Shown here: piece after piece, positions 7,965 to 16,124 of the stretch
Layout of the letters: each line of letters begins with the position of its first letter
Numbering within the stretch: the stretch's first letter is position 1
Origin: Paludibacter sp963678465
GTDB lineage: Bacteria; Bacteroidota; Bacteroidia; Bacteroidales; Paludibacteraceae
Length of the DNA: 64,000 bases
NCBI GenBank assembly: GCA_963678465.1
Contig: OY782858.1
Location: forward strand, 3,534,001-3,598,000
Direction of reading: 5' to 3'
Notes under the pieces: generated by a model
What the model was told of the DNA's origin: nothing
Seen by the model: the letters and a program-made list of their open reading frames with translations, nothing else
The model's database searches: none
Program-made: the position numbers and the translations under genes

Positions 7965-8885
7965 ATGAAAAAAATTATTCCATTTCTGATAGGATTTTTA
8001 CTCGGACTCGTGCAAATAACTGGTGCCGAAACATTAACAAACGATACTACTTTACAGTACAAAAATAAAACAATTCATTTGCAGGATAGTATTGGTCAGA
8101 TGAAGGTGATAGTATTCGATAATGACTCAATTCCTTACAAAAAAGTGTACGAAGGTATTTTTAGCGACAGCAAAAGTTACGAAAAATGGACAGTGGTAGA
8201 GGAGCTTGGTATTCAGTTGCCATTTCTGAATAAACTTGGTAGCAAAAAGAAAAAAGATTACAAAATGGAGGCGCACTGGGCCGGAATAGGATGGGGCTTT
8301 GCCAACATATCGGATGCCAACTACAAGCTGAATAACATCGATGGTGTATCGCTGAAATCAGAATCAAGCAATGAGTTCTACTTCAACCTGATTGAAAAAA
8401 TATTGCCGATCTACAAAAACAACCTGGGGATTACCACCGGACTTGGTTTCGACTGGCACAACTATTTCCTCGACAACAACACCCATTTGCTCGAAGTTAA
8501 CGACTTAACTGATGTTTACCCGGCTCCGGCAGGTGTGAAATACGAATACAGCCGTTTGCGTACTTTCCAGATAACAGTACCGCTGATGCTCGAATGGCAA
8601 CCAACTTTTGGTCACAATCGTGAGCTCTTTGTCACTGCAGGTGTTGTGGGAGGTGTAAATACATTTGCTTCGTACAAAGTGAAATACAAGGATGCCAATG
8701 GAAATGCATTGAAATTGGTCGAAAGCAAAGGACTGAATATCGCTCCGCTTAGCCTCGACTTTATTGGTCAGTTGGGCTATGGCGATTGGAGTATTTATGC
8801 CAAATACGCTGCTTTCAGTATGTTTCAGTCGGGCAAAGGCCCTGATGTAAGAGGCGTTTCGCTCGGTGCAACACTCAGCTTCTGA
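7965..8885 (+). CDS. Outer-membrane beta-barrel protein
   Basis: 306 residues, signal peptide 1-21 (ending TGAE). The C-terminal two-thirds has alternating hydrophobic strands such as AHWAGIGWGFANI, GVSLGATLSF and ends in Phe, the signature of outer-membrane barrels. It resembles PorT/OmpA-like barrel proteins of Bacteroidota but no specific function can be assigned. Last gene of the sigma operon; a hairpin follows within 13 bases. Confidence 0.7.
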   Translation: MKKIIPFLIGFLLGLVQITGAETLTNDTTLQYKNKTIHLQDSIGQMKVIVFDNDSIPYKKVYEGIFSDSKSYEKWTVVEELGIQLPFLNKLGSKKKKDYKMEAHWAGIGWGFANISDANYKLNNIDGVSLKSESSNEFYFNLIEKILPIYKNNLGITTGLGFDWHNYFLDNNTHLLEVNDLTDVYPAPAGVKYEYSRLRTFQITVPLMLEWQPTFGHNRELFVTAGVVGGVNTFASYKVKYKDANGNALKLVESKGLNIAPLSLDFIGQLGYGDWSIYAKYAAFSMFQSGKGPDVRGVSLGATLSF

Positions 8886-9689
8886 TCAGAACTGTTTCCT
8901 GCCAGACAGGTTTTTAAAACCTGTCTGGTAGGAATCTCCACCCTCCGTCATATGACGGCTTCTAATCACCATGTTGCCATAATTTATTGTTACTACAAAC
9001 ATAAAAGGTAGTTCCTGTAATTTCGGAACCTCTTCTCCCATTGGCACCACATTTATTACCAATACATAACCAGCCACCACAGGTACGCCATCTTTTATGG
9101 CAGGCAACCATCCCGTGTTGAGTTTGCTAATGATCTCCACTATGTTTTTGTCAAATTCACGATGGAGCGATTGCTTGATTTTAATATTCGCAACATTCCC
9201 TTTCGTATCTATTTCGAAAGTGGCGATGCTTTTGCCTTTGATGCTTTTATCAGGGATGGTTATGGGCAGTTTTAAACTGGTAAATGTACGGAAAATATCA
9301 ACTTCATTGCTCAGATAGAGTGGCGGACGATCAACAGCTGTGTACTTAAGTGCCGAATCTGTTTTGACAAAGAATTTATCCACTGCCTTTATCGTGTCCG
9401 CCAGGTAGGTCACTGCTTTGTTCAGGTAATCATATTTGAAATAAAGTTTTCCATGCTTATCGTAAAAACTCCATTCGCCGGCCCGCTCCCCGTTTTCGTA
9501 CGCACCTTTCATCAGTGTATCAGGCGTCGCGTTGTTCATGCGGAGATACGGTCCGTGCTTTTGCCTTGTCTTTTTTTTGACTGCAAAATACTCGGTGTAA
9601 TCCCTATTTGTTGTTTTTTTTGCTTTGATTTCCTGTGCAGAAGTTGTTAAACAGCACATTACGCACAATGACAGTAAGATTTTTTTCAT
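8886..9689 (-). CDS. Exported protein with MORN-like repeats and TonB C-terminal domain
   Basis: 267 residues, signal peptide to about residue 19 (TTSAQ). Residues 40-95 contain MORN/YwqK-like segments (KHGPYLRM, GAYENGERAGEWSFYDKHGKLYFKYDY) and residues 145-225 a TonB C-terminal fold (IATFEIDTKGNVANIKIKQS, LNTGWLPAIKDGVPV). This combination is common in Bacteroidota envelope proteins of unknown role. The coding end is peculiar: the last 15 codons contain a 17-bp GC-rich hairpin that also serves as terminator for the convergent gene, so the native C-terminus may have been replaced by an inserted palindrome. Confidence 0.72.
   Translation of the reverse strand: MKKILLSLCVMCCLTTSAQEIKAKKTTNRDYTEYFAVKKKTRQKHGPYLRMNNATPDTLMKGAYENGERAGEWSFYDKHGKLYFKYDYLNKAVTYLADTIKAVDKFFVKTDSALKYTAVDRPPLYLSNEVDIFRTFTSLKLPITIPDKSIKGKSIATFEIDTKGNVANIKIKQSLHREFDKNIVEIISKLNTGWLPAIKDGVPVVAGYVLVINVVPMGEEVPKLQELPFMFVVTINYGNMVIRSRHMTEGGDSYQTGFKNLSGRKQF
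8898..8932. terminator. Bidirectional hairpin between convergent genes (palindromic repeat)
   Basis: CCTGCCAGACAGGTTTT and AAAACCTGTCTGGTAGG pair over 16 of 17 positions with a one-base loop. It lies between two converging genes and its centre carries T and A runs. It overlaps the 3' coding end of the minus-strand gene. The sequence resembles dispersed palindromic repeats of Bacteroidota. Confidence 0.65.
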
Positions 9690-9714
9690 ATATAAATGTA
9701 TTAAATGTTTCTTT

Positions 9715-9722
9715 CAAAAGTA
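9715..9722 (-). promoter_or_regulatory. -7 box for the TonB-C-domain gene
   Basis: On the minus strand the box reads TACTTTTG, matching TAnnTTTG, 25 bases before the ATG at 9687-9689. Confidence 0.5.
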
Positions 9723-10033
9723 AAATGAAACTATTACCTGATCATTGAATTGCCACCGTTTTTCTATCCTCATCGTTTTTAAATAGTTAAAATACAGACA
9801 TGTTCGTGAAAATGACACTAATGCATAAGGAACAGGATATTACTAAATTTAAAATCAAAATTCTTTCTCTGACAAAATTCTTTTTCTCCATTAATTTTAA
9901 GTATTCGACAGTACTTATTTTTGAAGTCATCTATATATTGCTATGTAAGTAACTTATGAGATGCAAATGTATTAATTTTTTTTATTTTTTTACAATTGTG
10001 CGATGAAATGATTTTGGATATTATTCATTTATA
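9723..10033. other. Non-coding intergenic stretch with an operator-like site
   Basis: About 310 AT-rich bases without a credible gene. One 15-mer at 9804-9818 (minus strand GTGTCATTTTCACGA) matches the PUL operator at 23740-23754 in 13 of 15 positions, yet no PUL promoter is adjacent. Nothing else recognisable. Confidence 0.5.
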
Positions 10034-10075
10034 AAAAGAACAGGCGACTCACTTTAGCGAGTCGCCTGTTTTTAA
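10034..10075 (-). terminator. Rho-independent terminator of the PUL operon
   Basis: Perfect stem ACAGGCGACTC / GAGTCGCCTGT with an 8-base loop, flanked by an A-run on the plus strand that reads as TTCTTTTTAT after the stem on the minus strand. It lies 25 bases after the stop of the last GH30 gene. Confidence 0.9.
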
Positions 10076-10099
10076 AAAGGGTCGGAGAATATTTATTTT

Positions 10100-11566
10100 T
10101 TACCACTTGCACGAAACCACACTTTTAGCCGGAATACTACATTCAAATTCTTGTTTTGGGTCTGCAATTGTGATATTGATTGTATTTTGTGAGTCATTTA
10201 AAAGCACTATCCCGTAAGTGCCATCCGGGTTTTTTGCTGCCGTGTAATGCAATCCATCAAACTTGTAGTTGTTCGATCCTATTCTTACTGCGTTTGGAGC
10301 AATTACTTTGGATAAATGGCCGATAAGGTAAAAATGGGATTTACGGTCGAGCGTTGCATAGTCCTTAGTACTAATGTCTACAGCTCCGTAGCAAGTCGTG
10401 CAACCGCCAGGGCGATTGGGTGCTCCGTTTTCGTCGAGCATGAAATTCCATACAAGGACGTTTTTACAGAAATTGTTCAAACTCCCGATACCGATTTCGC
10501 GCATGCTCCACATCAAATCACCGTCGAAACTGTAATTCCAACTTCCAATGGACATTTCGGTGAAATACAAATTCTTGTCGGGAAAGGCGTTGTGAACGTT
10601 CATTAATTCTTCTTTTTCACCGCCATAGGCATGATAGGCAGCGCCGTCGATATATTTAGCAGCTTCAGCATCTTTATATATATTGACCGGATATCCTTGT
10701 TGATCGGGGATATTGTCGTAGTTGTAGTTGTGGTCGAATACTACAATTTTAGTTTTTAAACCTGCTTCTGAGAATTTTGGTCCAAGTGCAGTCTTAATAA
10801 ATTCGGCTTGTTCCTGCCACGACATGTAAAGCGATGCTGAATTTCCGCGGTTCAACGGTTCGTTTTGAATGGTTACCGCATAAATAACGAAGCCTTCTTT
10901 TTTCATCTCCTGAATGAATTTTACAAAATAGGTGGCATAATCCTGATAGTATTTGGGATTTAATTGTCCGCTTGTCCACGATTGAAGAGGCTGAAGGTCT
11001 GTAAGGTTGTTTACTTTCATCCACCTCGGTGGCGTCCATGGTGAAGCCAGTATTTTTATTGTTGGGTTTATAGCCAGTATTTCCCGGAGAATAGGGAAAA
11101 GATCGCGTTTGTCAAGTTCGTGAATCGCAAAGTTTTCTATGCCTGGTTCATCGCAACAAGTATACTCATCCAGCGAAAAATCGGAACAACCAATGGCGAT
11201 ACGAATTTCGCTATAACCCATTCCTTTTATTGGGTGAAAAGTTTCATTCAACAGCGCAGCTCTGTTTTCCTTTGTCATTTTAAGCAGGTTGTAACAAGTC
11301 GATCCAGTGATGGCTACACCAAATCCGTCGATTTGCTGAAAGGTTTCATCAGGATGTAGTTGTATTAAAGCTTTAGAATTGTGCTTTGTTTTTAACTTCA
11401 AAGGAAGTTTTTCGAACAACATCGAGCGATCGGCAGTAGTAACATATGCCTCAATTTTCTGTTTTTTAGACGATTTACATGCTGTCTTTTTTGCAGTTGA
11501 TATGCCTGTGGATAACAGAACTGAAGCTATCAAAAGCAAAACGGGAATTGTTTTTTGACTTCTCAT
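10100..11566 (-). CDS. GH30 family glucanase (exported)
   Basis: 488 residues from the chosen ATG 11564-11566; a frame extension to 11692 overlaps the upstream gene and lacks a signal peptide, so I reject it. Signal peptide 1-25, then a (beta/alpha)8 barrel of GH30 type: IDGFGVAITGS (79-89), acid/base Glu in IQNEP (E236) and nucleophile Glu in YFTEMS (E337). GH30 enzymes of Bacteroidetes PULs include endo-beta-1,6-glucanases and glucosylceramidase-like beta-glucosidases. It is the last gene of the PUL operon and a paralogue of the upstream GH30. This copy has no lipobox directly after the signal peptide, so it may be periplasmic while its paralogue is surface-bound. Confidence 0.9.
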   Translation of the reverse strand: MRSQKTIPVLLLIASVLLSTGISTAKKTACKSSKKQKIEAYVTTADRSMLFEKLPLKLKTKHNSKALIQLHPDETFQQIDGFGVAITGSTCYNLLKMTKENRAALLNETFHPIKGMGYSEIRIAIGCSDFSLDEYTCCDEPGIENFAIHELDKRDLFPILREILAINPTIKILASPWTPPRWMKVNNLTDLQPLQSWTSGQLNPKYYQDYATYFVKFIQEMKKEGFVIYAVTIQNEPLNRGNSASLYMSWQEQAEFIKTALGPKFSEAGLKTKIVVFDHNYNYDNIPDQQGYPVNIYKDAEAAKYIDGAAYHAYGGEKEELMNVHNAFPDKNLYFTEMSIGSWNYSFDGDLMWSMREIGIGSLNNFCKNVLVWNFMLDENGAPNRPGGCTTCYGAVDISTKDYATLDRKSHFYLIGHLSKVIAPNAVRIGSNNYKFDGLHYTAAKNPDGTYGIVLLNDSQNTINITIADPKQEFECSIPAKSVVSCKW

Positions 11567-11597
11567 GGATATTAATATAAGATTAGAATTTGCTTTT

Positions 11598-13046
11598 TTA
11601 TTTGAAAATGAAAGAAACCACCGATGCATTGTATTGCTCGTACATAAATTTACGACTGCCACAACGAATGTTGTATTTTTGCTTTGCGCCACTACGGTTC
11701 ATAATTACTGCCACTTTAGTGCCATCGGTATTCAAAAAAGAGGATACCGTTAGGCCTTGTGGCCAGTTTGTCGAAGAATTTTTGATACGAACAGCGCCAA
11801 GGCGAACTAGTTTTGAAAAATGCCCAAGCAGGTAATACTCTTCGTTTCGGAGATAGGTTCCATCGGCTTTAATGGTTACTACACCACGACAATTTTGACA
11901 ACCGCCGGTGGTAGTGGTAGGGCCATTCTTCTCGTTTAGTGCCAGGTTCCACATTACAAAGTTTTTAGAACCACGATTGACGGACGCCATCAGGAACTCT
12001 TTCATGTACCAGAACATATTACCCATACGAGTATCTGTATTCCAACCTCCGCCCGATTGTTCGGTAAAATAGACATCCTTGTCGGGGTGTTGAGCCTGGA
12101 CGGCATCGATTGCCGATGCAGTTCCTCCGTATCCATGCCATCCGGTTCCTGCCACATATTTCCGGGTAATCGGATCATTAAGTATATTGATAGGGTAGTA
12201 TGACATATCGAAATTATGGTCCCAGATAATTATTTTGGTATTGATGTTATTAGCAATGAATTTTGGCCCCAAAAAGTCACGAATAATTGTATTTTGTTCA
12301 GTCCATAACATTTTCATGGTTGGATATCCGTTGGTTTCGTGCATTGGCTCGTTTTGGATAGTAATAGCATCGATATTAATTTCTTCGGCTTTGAATGCCT
12401 GAATGTACTTTACAAAATACTCGGCAAAGTCATTATAGACTTCGGCACCTTTTAGGCTGCCGCCGTTCATGCTGTTATTCGCCTTCATCCAGGCAGGAGC
12501 GCTCCATGGACTCGCCAAAATCTTTATTGTAGGATTAATAGCCTTAATCATTCTGAGTACGGGTAATAAATCATTTTTATCACGCTCAGGAATTGCAAAT
12601 GTATTGATATCAGGGTTTTCACAATAACTATAAGTGCCTATAGAGAAATCGGAAGAACCGATGGTGATTCTTAAATAATTCAATCCGATGCCTTTTTCTG
12701 GATCGAATAAGTCTCTTAACAGTTTATCCCTGTCAGCTGAGTTTAGTTGGTTGATTAAATAAGCAGAAGAGCCGGTTAAAGCAGCTCCGAAACCATCAAT
12801 GTATTGATAAGTGGTAGCAGTATCCAATACAATCGTAAAATCACCAATTTCTTTTGAAAAATCTATCGGGCTTTGTTTGTTGAGCAGATGTACTTCGTTG
12901 TCAGTGGTTTGCCATGCGTAAACATCTCCAACAGAATCGTTGATCTGAGGATCAGTGTCAGGGTCAATAACTACCGGATCTTTGCAGCTGTATTGAAACA
13001 GAAGAAATACTGAAATAAATATAGAAAATTGGAGGAGTTTTTTCAT
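11598..13046 (-). CDS. GH30 family glucanase, lipoprotein
   Basis: 482 residues from ATG 13044-13046 (an upstream in-frame start at 13106 gives no signal peptide). Lipobox Cys at residue 21 (LFQYSC) implies outer-membrane anchoring. Conserved GH30 elements: YIDGFGAALTGSSAYLI region (82-98), acid/base E233 in IQNEP and nucleophile E329 in YFTEQS. Roughly half identical in the core to the next gene. A surface endo-acting enzyme fits its order after SusC, SusD and the binding lipoprotein, as in the Bacteroides thetaiotaomicron beta-1,6-glucan PUL where a GH30 lipoprotein cuts pustulan. Beta-1,6-glucan is therefore the leading substrate, beta-1,3-linked material the alternative. Confidence 0.9.
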   Translation of the reverse strand: MKKLLQFSIFISVFLLFQYSCKDPVVIDPDTDPQINDSVGDVYAWQTTDNEVHLLNKQSPIDFSKEIGDFTIVLDTATTYQYIDGFGAALTGSSAYLINQLNSADRDKLLRDLFDPEKGIGLNYLRITIGSSDFSIGTYSYCENPDINTFAIPERDKNDLLPVLRMIKAINPTIKILASPWSAPAWMKANNSMNGGSLKGAEVYNDFAEYFVKYIQAFKAEEINIDAITIQNEPMHETNGYPTMKMLWTEQNTIIRDFLGPKFIANNINTKIIIWDHNFDMSYYPINILNDPITRKYVAGTGWHGYGGTASAIDAVQAQHPDKDVYFTEQSGGGWNTDTRMGNMFWYMKEFLMASVNRGSKNFVMWNLALNEKNGPTTTTGGCQNCRGVVTIKADGTYLRNEEYYLLGHFSKLVRLGAVRIKNSSTNWPQGLTVSSFLNTDGTKVAVIMNRSGAKQKYNIRCGSRKFMYEQYNASVVSFIFK

Positions 13047-13109
13047 TGTATATAAATAACAATCCATCCAAAAAGACAGTTCTTTTTGGATGGATGAAAG
13101 GTACAATTA

Positions 13110-14558
13110 TTATTTGATTTTTACAAAACTGGTTGTTTTGTTGTTGATATTAATCGTGAAGCGATAAATTCCCGGTAGGTTTGCAAAATCATCAGTGCCA
13201 TTAAAATTACCTTTATCGTTTGGTGAAGGCGAATAAAGATAGCTGTTAGGCATAGCGTAGTTTTGCGAGCTTTCTTCGTTGCCCCAGTTTCTTTGGTGCA
13301 TGAATTTTACTCCAAATGTAAGTCTCCAGGGTTCTGCAGCAGTAGGATCTACTTCGTGATTTGCAAAGAATACAGTTTCGAAAACGCCTTCTGAAACTTT
13401 ACGGCAGAAACGATATTCGAGCGGTGAATTCAAGTTCCATGAGCTTGTTTTTACTCCCGGCGTTCTGGCTGGGCCCATACCAACACCCACTAACCAAAGG
13501 GCATTTGGATATACTGCATCCGTTTGTTCTACAAATACATAATTCAAGCGAGGCAAATAATAAACTGTGTATACACCGGTTTCACCCAGGAATTTAACTG
13601 TATTTGTTCCCGTTACTTCAAAGAAAGTTGGATCCATAGAGTTAGCTACATCTGATAGATTGCTGATTGTCATCTCAGTTCCTTTTCCAAGATACATTTT
13701 GCTGTTTTTCCAGTTCTCTTTCGTGGTAACGTTTAAATGATCGGTGGAGGAAAGTTCTACAGTTCCGAAATTGTTTATATTCATCGAAGTTGCAGGCATA
13801 AGTTTATCGCCTTCGCCTTTGATTGTGAAATTAAACAAGTCGAGCGTGATTTTTTTGTACCCCACTAATGTAGGATCTGCAAGCTGAATTACATCGCCTG
13901 TTGTGCTTACTATATTGTTATTGATTGTCACGTCAATCAAATTTACACCACCGTTTATCCATCCAAAAACCAGATTGTCAGGGTTTACCCAGTCAATTTT
14001 TTTAAGCCAGTTTATTTTCGTTGCCAAGCGGAATGAAATTTGATTTTCGAAGCTTAAACCTTCAGCTGTGTAAATATGTTTTGCCGCATCGGTTAATTTT
14101 AGCTCTACTGTTTTGTTGGCAGTGACCAGATAAATTGTTGGAATTGCCGGACGCGATGCAATAGTATTTTCAATAATCGTATCTTTTGTAGTTCCCTCTA
14201 CATTGATGGAGCTTAAATGGACTTCCACTTTAGCGCCATGAGGCATATGCGCCACAAATGGAACAGCGTATTTTTGAGTATAAGTGGCGCTATTGCCTTT
14301 TGTTCTTACTTTTTCGGTGGCAATAATTTCGTCGCCTACCACAACTTTAATTTCGAGTGTCGAAAGGGGAGTCAACGGGTCAGATACTCCAACCGAAAGA
14401 CTGATAGAATCTCCGTATACAATTGCGTTTTCGGCTACTACTGCATTGTCGAATACAGGCATTGAAATTGGGAAATGTACTCTCAACTCTTCTTCCTGAC
14501 ACGAGGCTATGAAGAAAGTCATCAGCCCGAATATAATTGATTTAATATTACTTTTCAT
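13110..14558 (-). CDS. Surface glycan-binding lipoprotein (SusE/SGBP-like)
   Basis: 482 residues from ATG 14556-14558; this start follows the susD stop by 25 bases and gives a lipoprotein signal with Cys at residue 20 (FFIASC). The longer frame to 14606 would overlap susD. The protein is all-beta, with an N-terminal Ig-like domain (about 40-135) and repeated beta domains ending in a C-terminal FTININNKTTSFVKIK strand. Position directly after susD marks it as a surface glycan-binding protein, which captures polysaccharide with SusD. No catalytic motif seen. Sequence families of such proteins diverge quickly, so the call rests on topology and context. Confidence 0.78.
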   Translation of the reverse strand: MKSNIKSIIFGLMTFFIASCQEEELRVHFPISMPVFDNAVVAENAIVYGDSISLSVGVSDPLTPLSTLEIKVVVGDEIIATEKVRTKGNSATYTQKYAVPFVAHMPHGAKVEVHLSSINVEGTTKDTIIENTIASRPAIPTIYLVTANKTVELKLTDAAKHIYTAEGLSFENQISFRLATKINWLKKIDWVNPDNLVFGWINGGVNLIDVTINNNIVSTTGDVIQLADPTLVGYKKITLDLFNFTIKGEGDKLMPATSMNINNFGTVELSSTDHLNVTTKENWKNSKMYLGKGTEMTISNLSDVANSMDPTFFEVTGTNTVKFLGETGVYTVYYLPRLNYVFVEQTDAVYPNALWLVGVGMGPARTPGVKTSSWNLNSPLEYRFCRKVSEGVFETVFFANHEVDPTAAEPWRLTFGVKFMHQRNWGNEESSQNYAMPNSYLYSPSPNDKGNFNGTDDFANLPGIYRFTININNKTTSFVKIK

Positions 14559-14583
14559 ATTGAATTTGAGTGATTTATAAAGA

Positions 14584-16107
14584 TTAATAGCCTGGATTTT
14601 GAACAAGGTTTGTATTTAAGTCGATGGCTGTTGTAGGAATAGGGAACAGGTACGAAGTTTCGCTGAAAGTGCGGCGAAGCGGTAAACGTCCACTGTCGCG
14701 AGTAGTTAATGAATTGAGCACTTCTTCTACTTTTTCGTAACGTACCAAATCGAACCAGCGTTGGCCTTCGAAAGCAAGCTCAAGACGTCTTTCTTTCAGG
14801 ATGGCATTCAACATACTTTCTTTCGAAGCTTTTGTGCTTGCAGGCAATGCAGGAAGCGAAACACGAGCTCTTACCTGATTTACGATGGCTTCGGCCGCTT
14901 CGAGGTTTGATGCTCCATTCAGATTTGCCAATGCTTCAGCTTTCAATAATAGAATATCAGCAAAACGCATTTTAATAATGCTGTGTACCGCTGAGCGCAT
15001 TTTATACATGAAAGGATAATTGTTCGAAGGATAGTAATTGCTCCAACTGGTCTGATAATAAACGATCGATTCATTCATGCGGATGTTGTCGTTTTCGGCT
15101 TTGAAAGCTGCAATTAAATCGCGTGATGGAGTTACCCATTTTGCCCACGAGAAGTTTGCTTCGGGATCCAATAGGTCTTTACCAAACATCCATGTCACCC
15201 AGTTACCACCACCGGTAAAGAAATTTGCTTCAAGGATAGATTCGGCTGTAGATCTGTTTTTTAGATCGGTTCCTGCTGAGTTCAAAGCATATATATCGCT
15301 AAAATTTGGATTTAATTTAAAACCATCGGCAATTACATCGTTGCAATATTGGAGTACTTTAGTGTAATCGCGTGCAGGTTTCTCAGCATAAGCTTTTGCA
15401 AGTAAAGCTTTCGCTACTGATTTTGAAAGCATAGTTTTGTCTCCGGCATTATTGGCGGGTGCATCAACTATGGCTTCGGTCAAATCTTTAATTATCTGTG
15501 CATAAGTGTCGGCGGGTGTAGTTTGTTTCGGATAATATAAAGGATATACTTCTTCAATATTCTCAGCTGTAATATCGGTTCCTTCTTTTGTAACCACTGG
15601 TATATTTCCCCATAAACGAACCATGTCAAACCAAACCAGAGATCTGAAGATTTTTGCTTCGGCTTTCCATTGTCGGCGTTCGGTAGCAGTTAACGATGCA
15701 TCCGGAACTTTATCAATGTTTTCGATCACTGTATTTGCCTGAGCCACATCTGCTAAATAGCGATCCCAGTCGCGGGCTAAAACACTGTTTCCTCCATCAA
15801 TAGCGTTGGTCTCAATGGGCACTACCTGCGATCCGGTACTGCCACCGTAAGAATTATCCGAACGTGTTTCGCAAATCATTGTCAAATCCAGGTACCAATG
15901 TTCCTGCTCTTTCAGCTTCTGATACAACGATTGGTATTGCGAATACATTTCGGCTCTGGTTTTGTATTTAATGGAGTCGGTGCTCGATGTTTGCCCGTAT
16001 GTTCTTTCAGAATATTCCGAAATCGGATCGTAGTCGAGCGAGCAGGAAGCAGCCGTAAGCGCTAAAGCTCCTGCAAAAACTATTTTTGATATATATTTTG
16101 TCTTCAT
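14584..16107 (-). CDS. susD: SusD/RagB-like outer-membrane lipoprotein
   Basis: 507 residues, lipobox Cys at residue 22 (LTAASC). TPR-rich SusD fold: N-terminal helices with ARDWDRYLADVAQANTVIENI, the conserved EAKIFRSLVWFDMVRLWGNIPV (150-172) and the C-terminal ERRLELAFEGQRWFDLVRY followed by YLFPIPTTAIDLNTNLVQNPGY, both diagnostic of the family. It forms the lid of the SusC transporter and binds the oligosaccharide. Starts 17 bases after the susC stop, as usual. Gene symbol is by family only; the ligand is not starch by context. Confidence 0.95.
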   Translation of the reverse strand: MKTKYISKIVFAGALALTAASCSLDYDPISEYSERTYGQTSSTDSIKYKTRAEMYSQYQSLYQKLKEQEHWYLDLTMICETRSDNSYGGSTGSQVVPIETNAIDGGNSVLARDWDRYLADVAQANTVIENIDKVPDASLTATERRQWKAEAKIFRSLVWFDMVRLWGNIPVVTKEGTDITAENIEEVYPLYYPKQTTPADTYAQIIKDLTEAIVDAPANNAGDKTMLSKSVAKALLAKAYAEKPARDYTKVLQYCNDVIADGFKLNPNFSDIYALNSAGTDLKNRSTAESILEANFFTGGGNWVTWMFGKDLLDPEANFSWAKWVTPSRDLIAAFKAENDNIRMNESIVYYQTSWSNYYPSNNYPFMYKMRSAVHSIIKMRFADILLLKAEALANLNGASNLEAAEAIVNQVRARVSLPALPASTKASKESMLNAILKERRLELAFEGQRWFDLVRYEKVEEVLNSLTTRDSGRLPLRRTFSETSYLFPIPTTAIDLNTNLVQNPGY

Positions 16108-16124
16108 CTGATTCTTTTTTTTTA

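Noticed and set aside
11566..11692. Longer N-terminus for the downstream GH30
   Set aside because: It overlaps the 3' end of the other GH30 gene and puts the signal peptide in mid-protein; ATG at 11566 gives a normal signal peptide.
13047..13106. Longer N-terminus for the GH30 lipoprotein
   Set aside because: It would bury the lipoprotein signal; the ATG at 13046 gives a proper lipobox.
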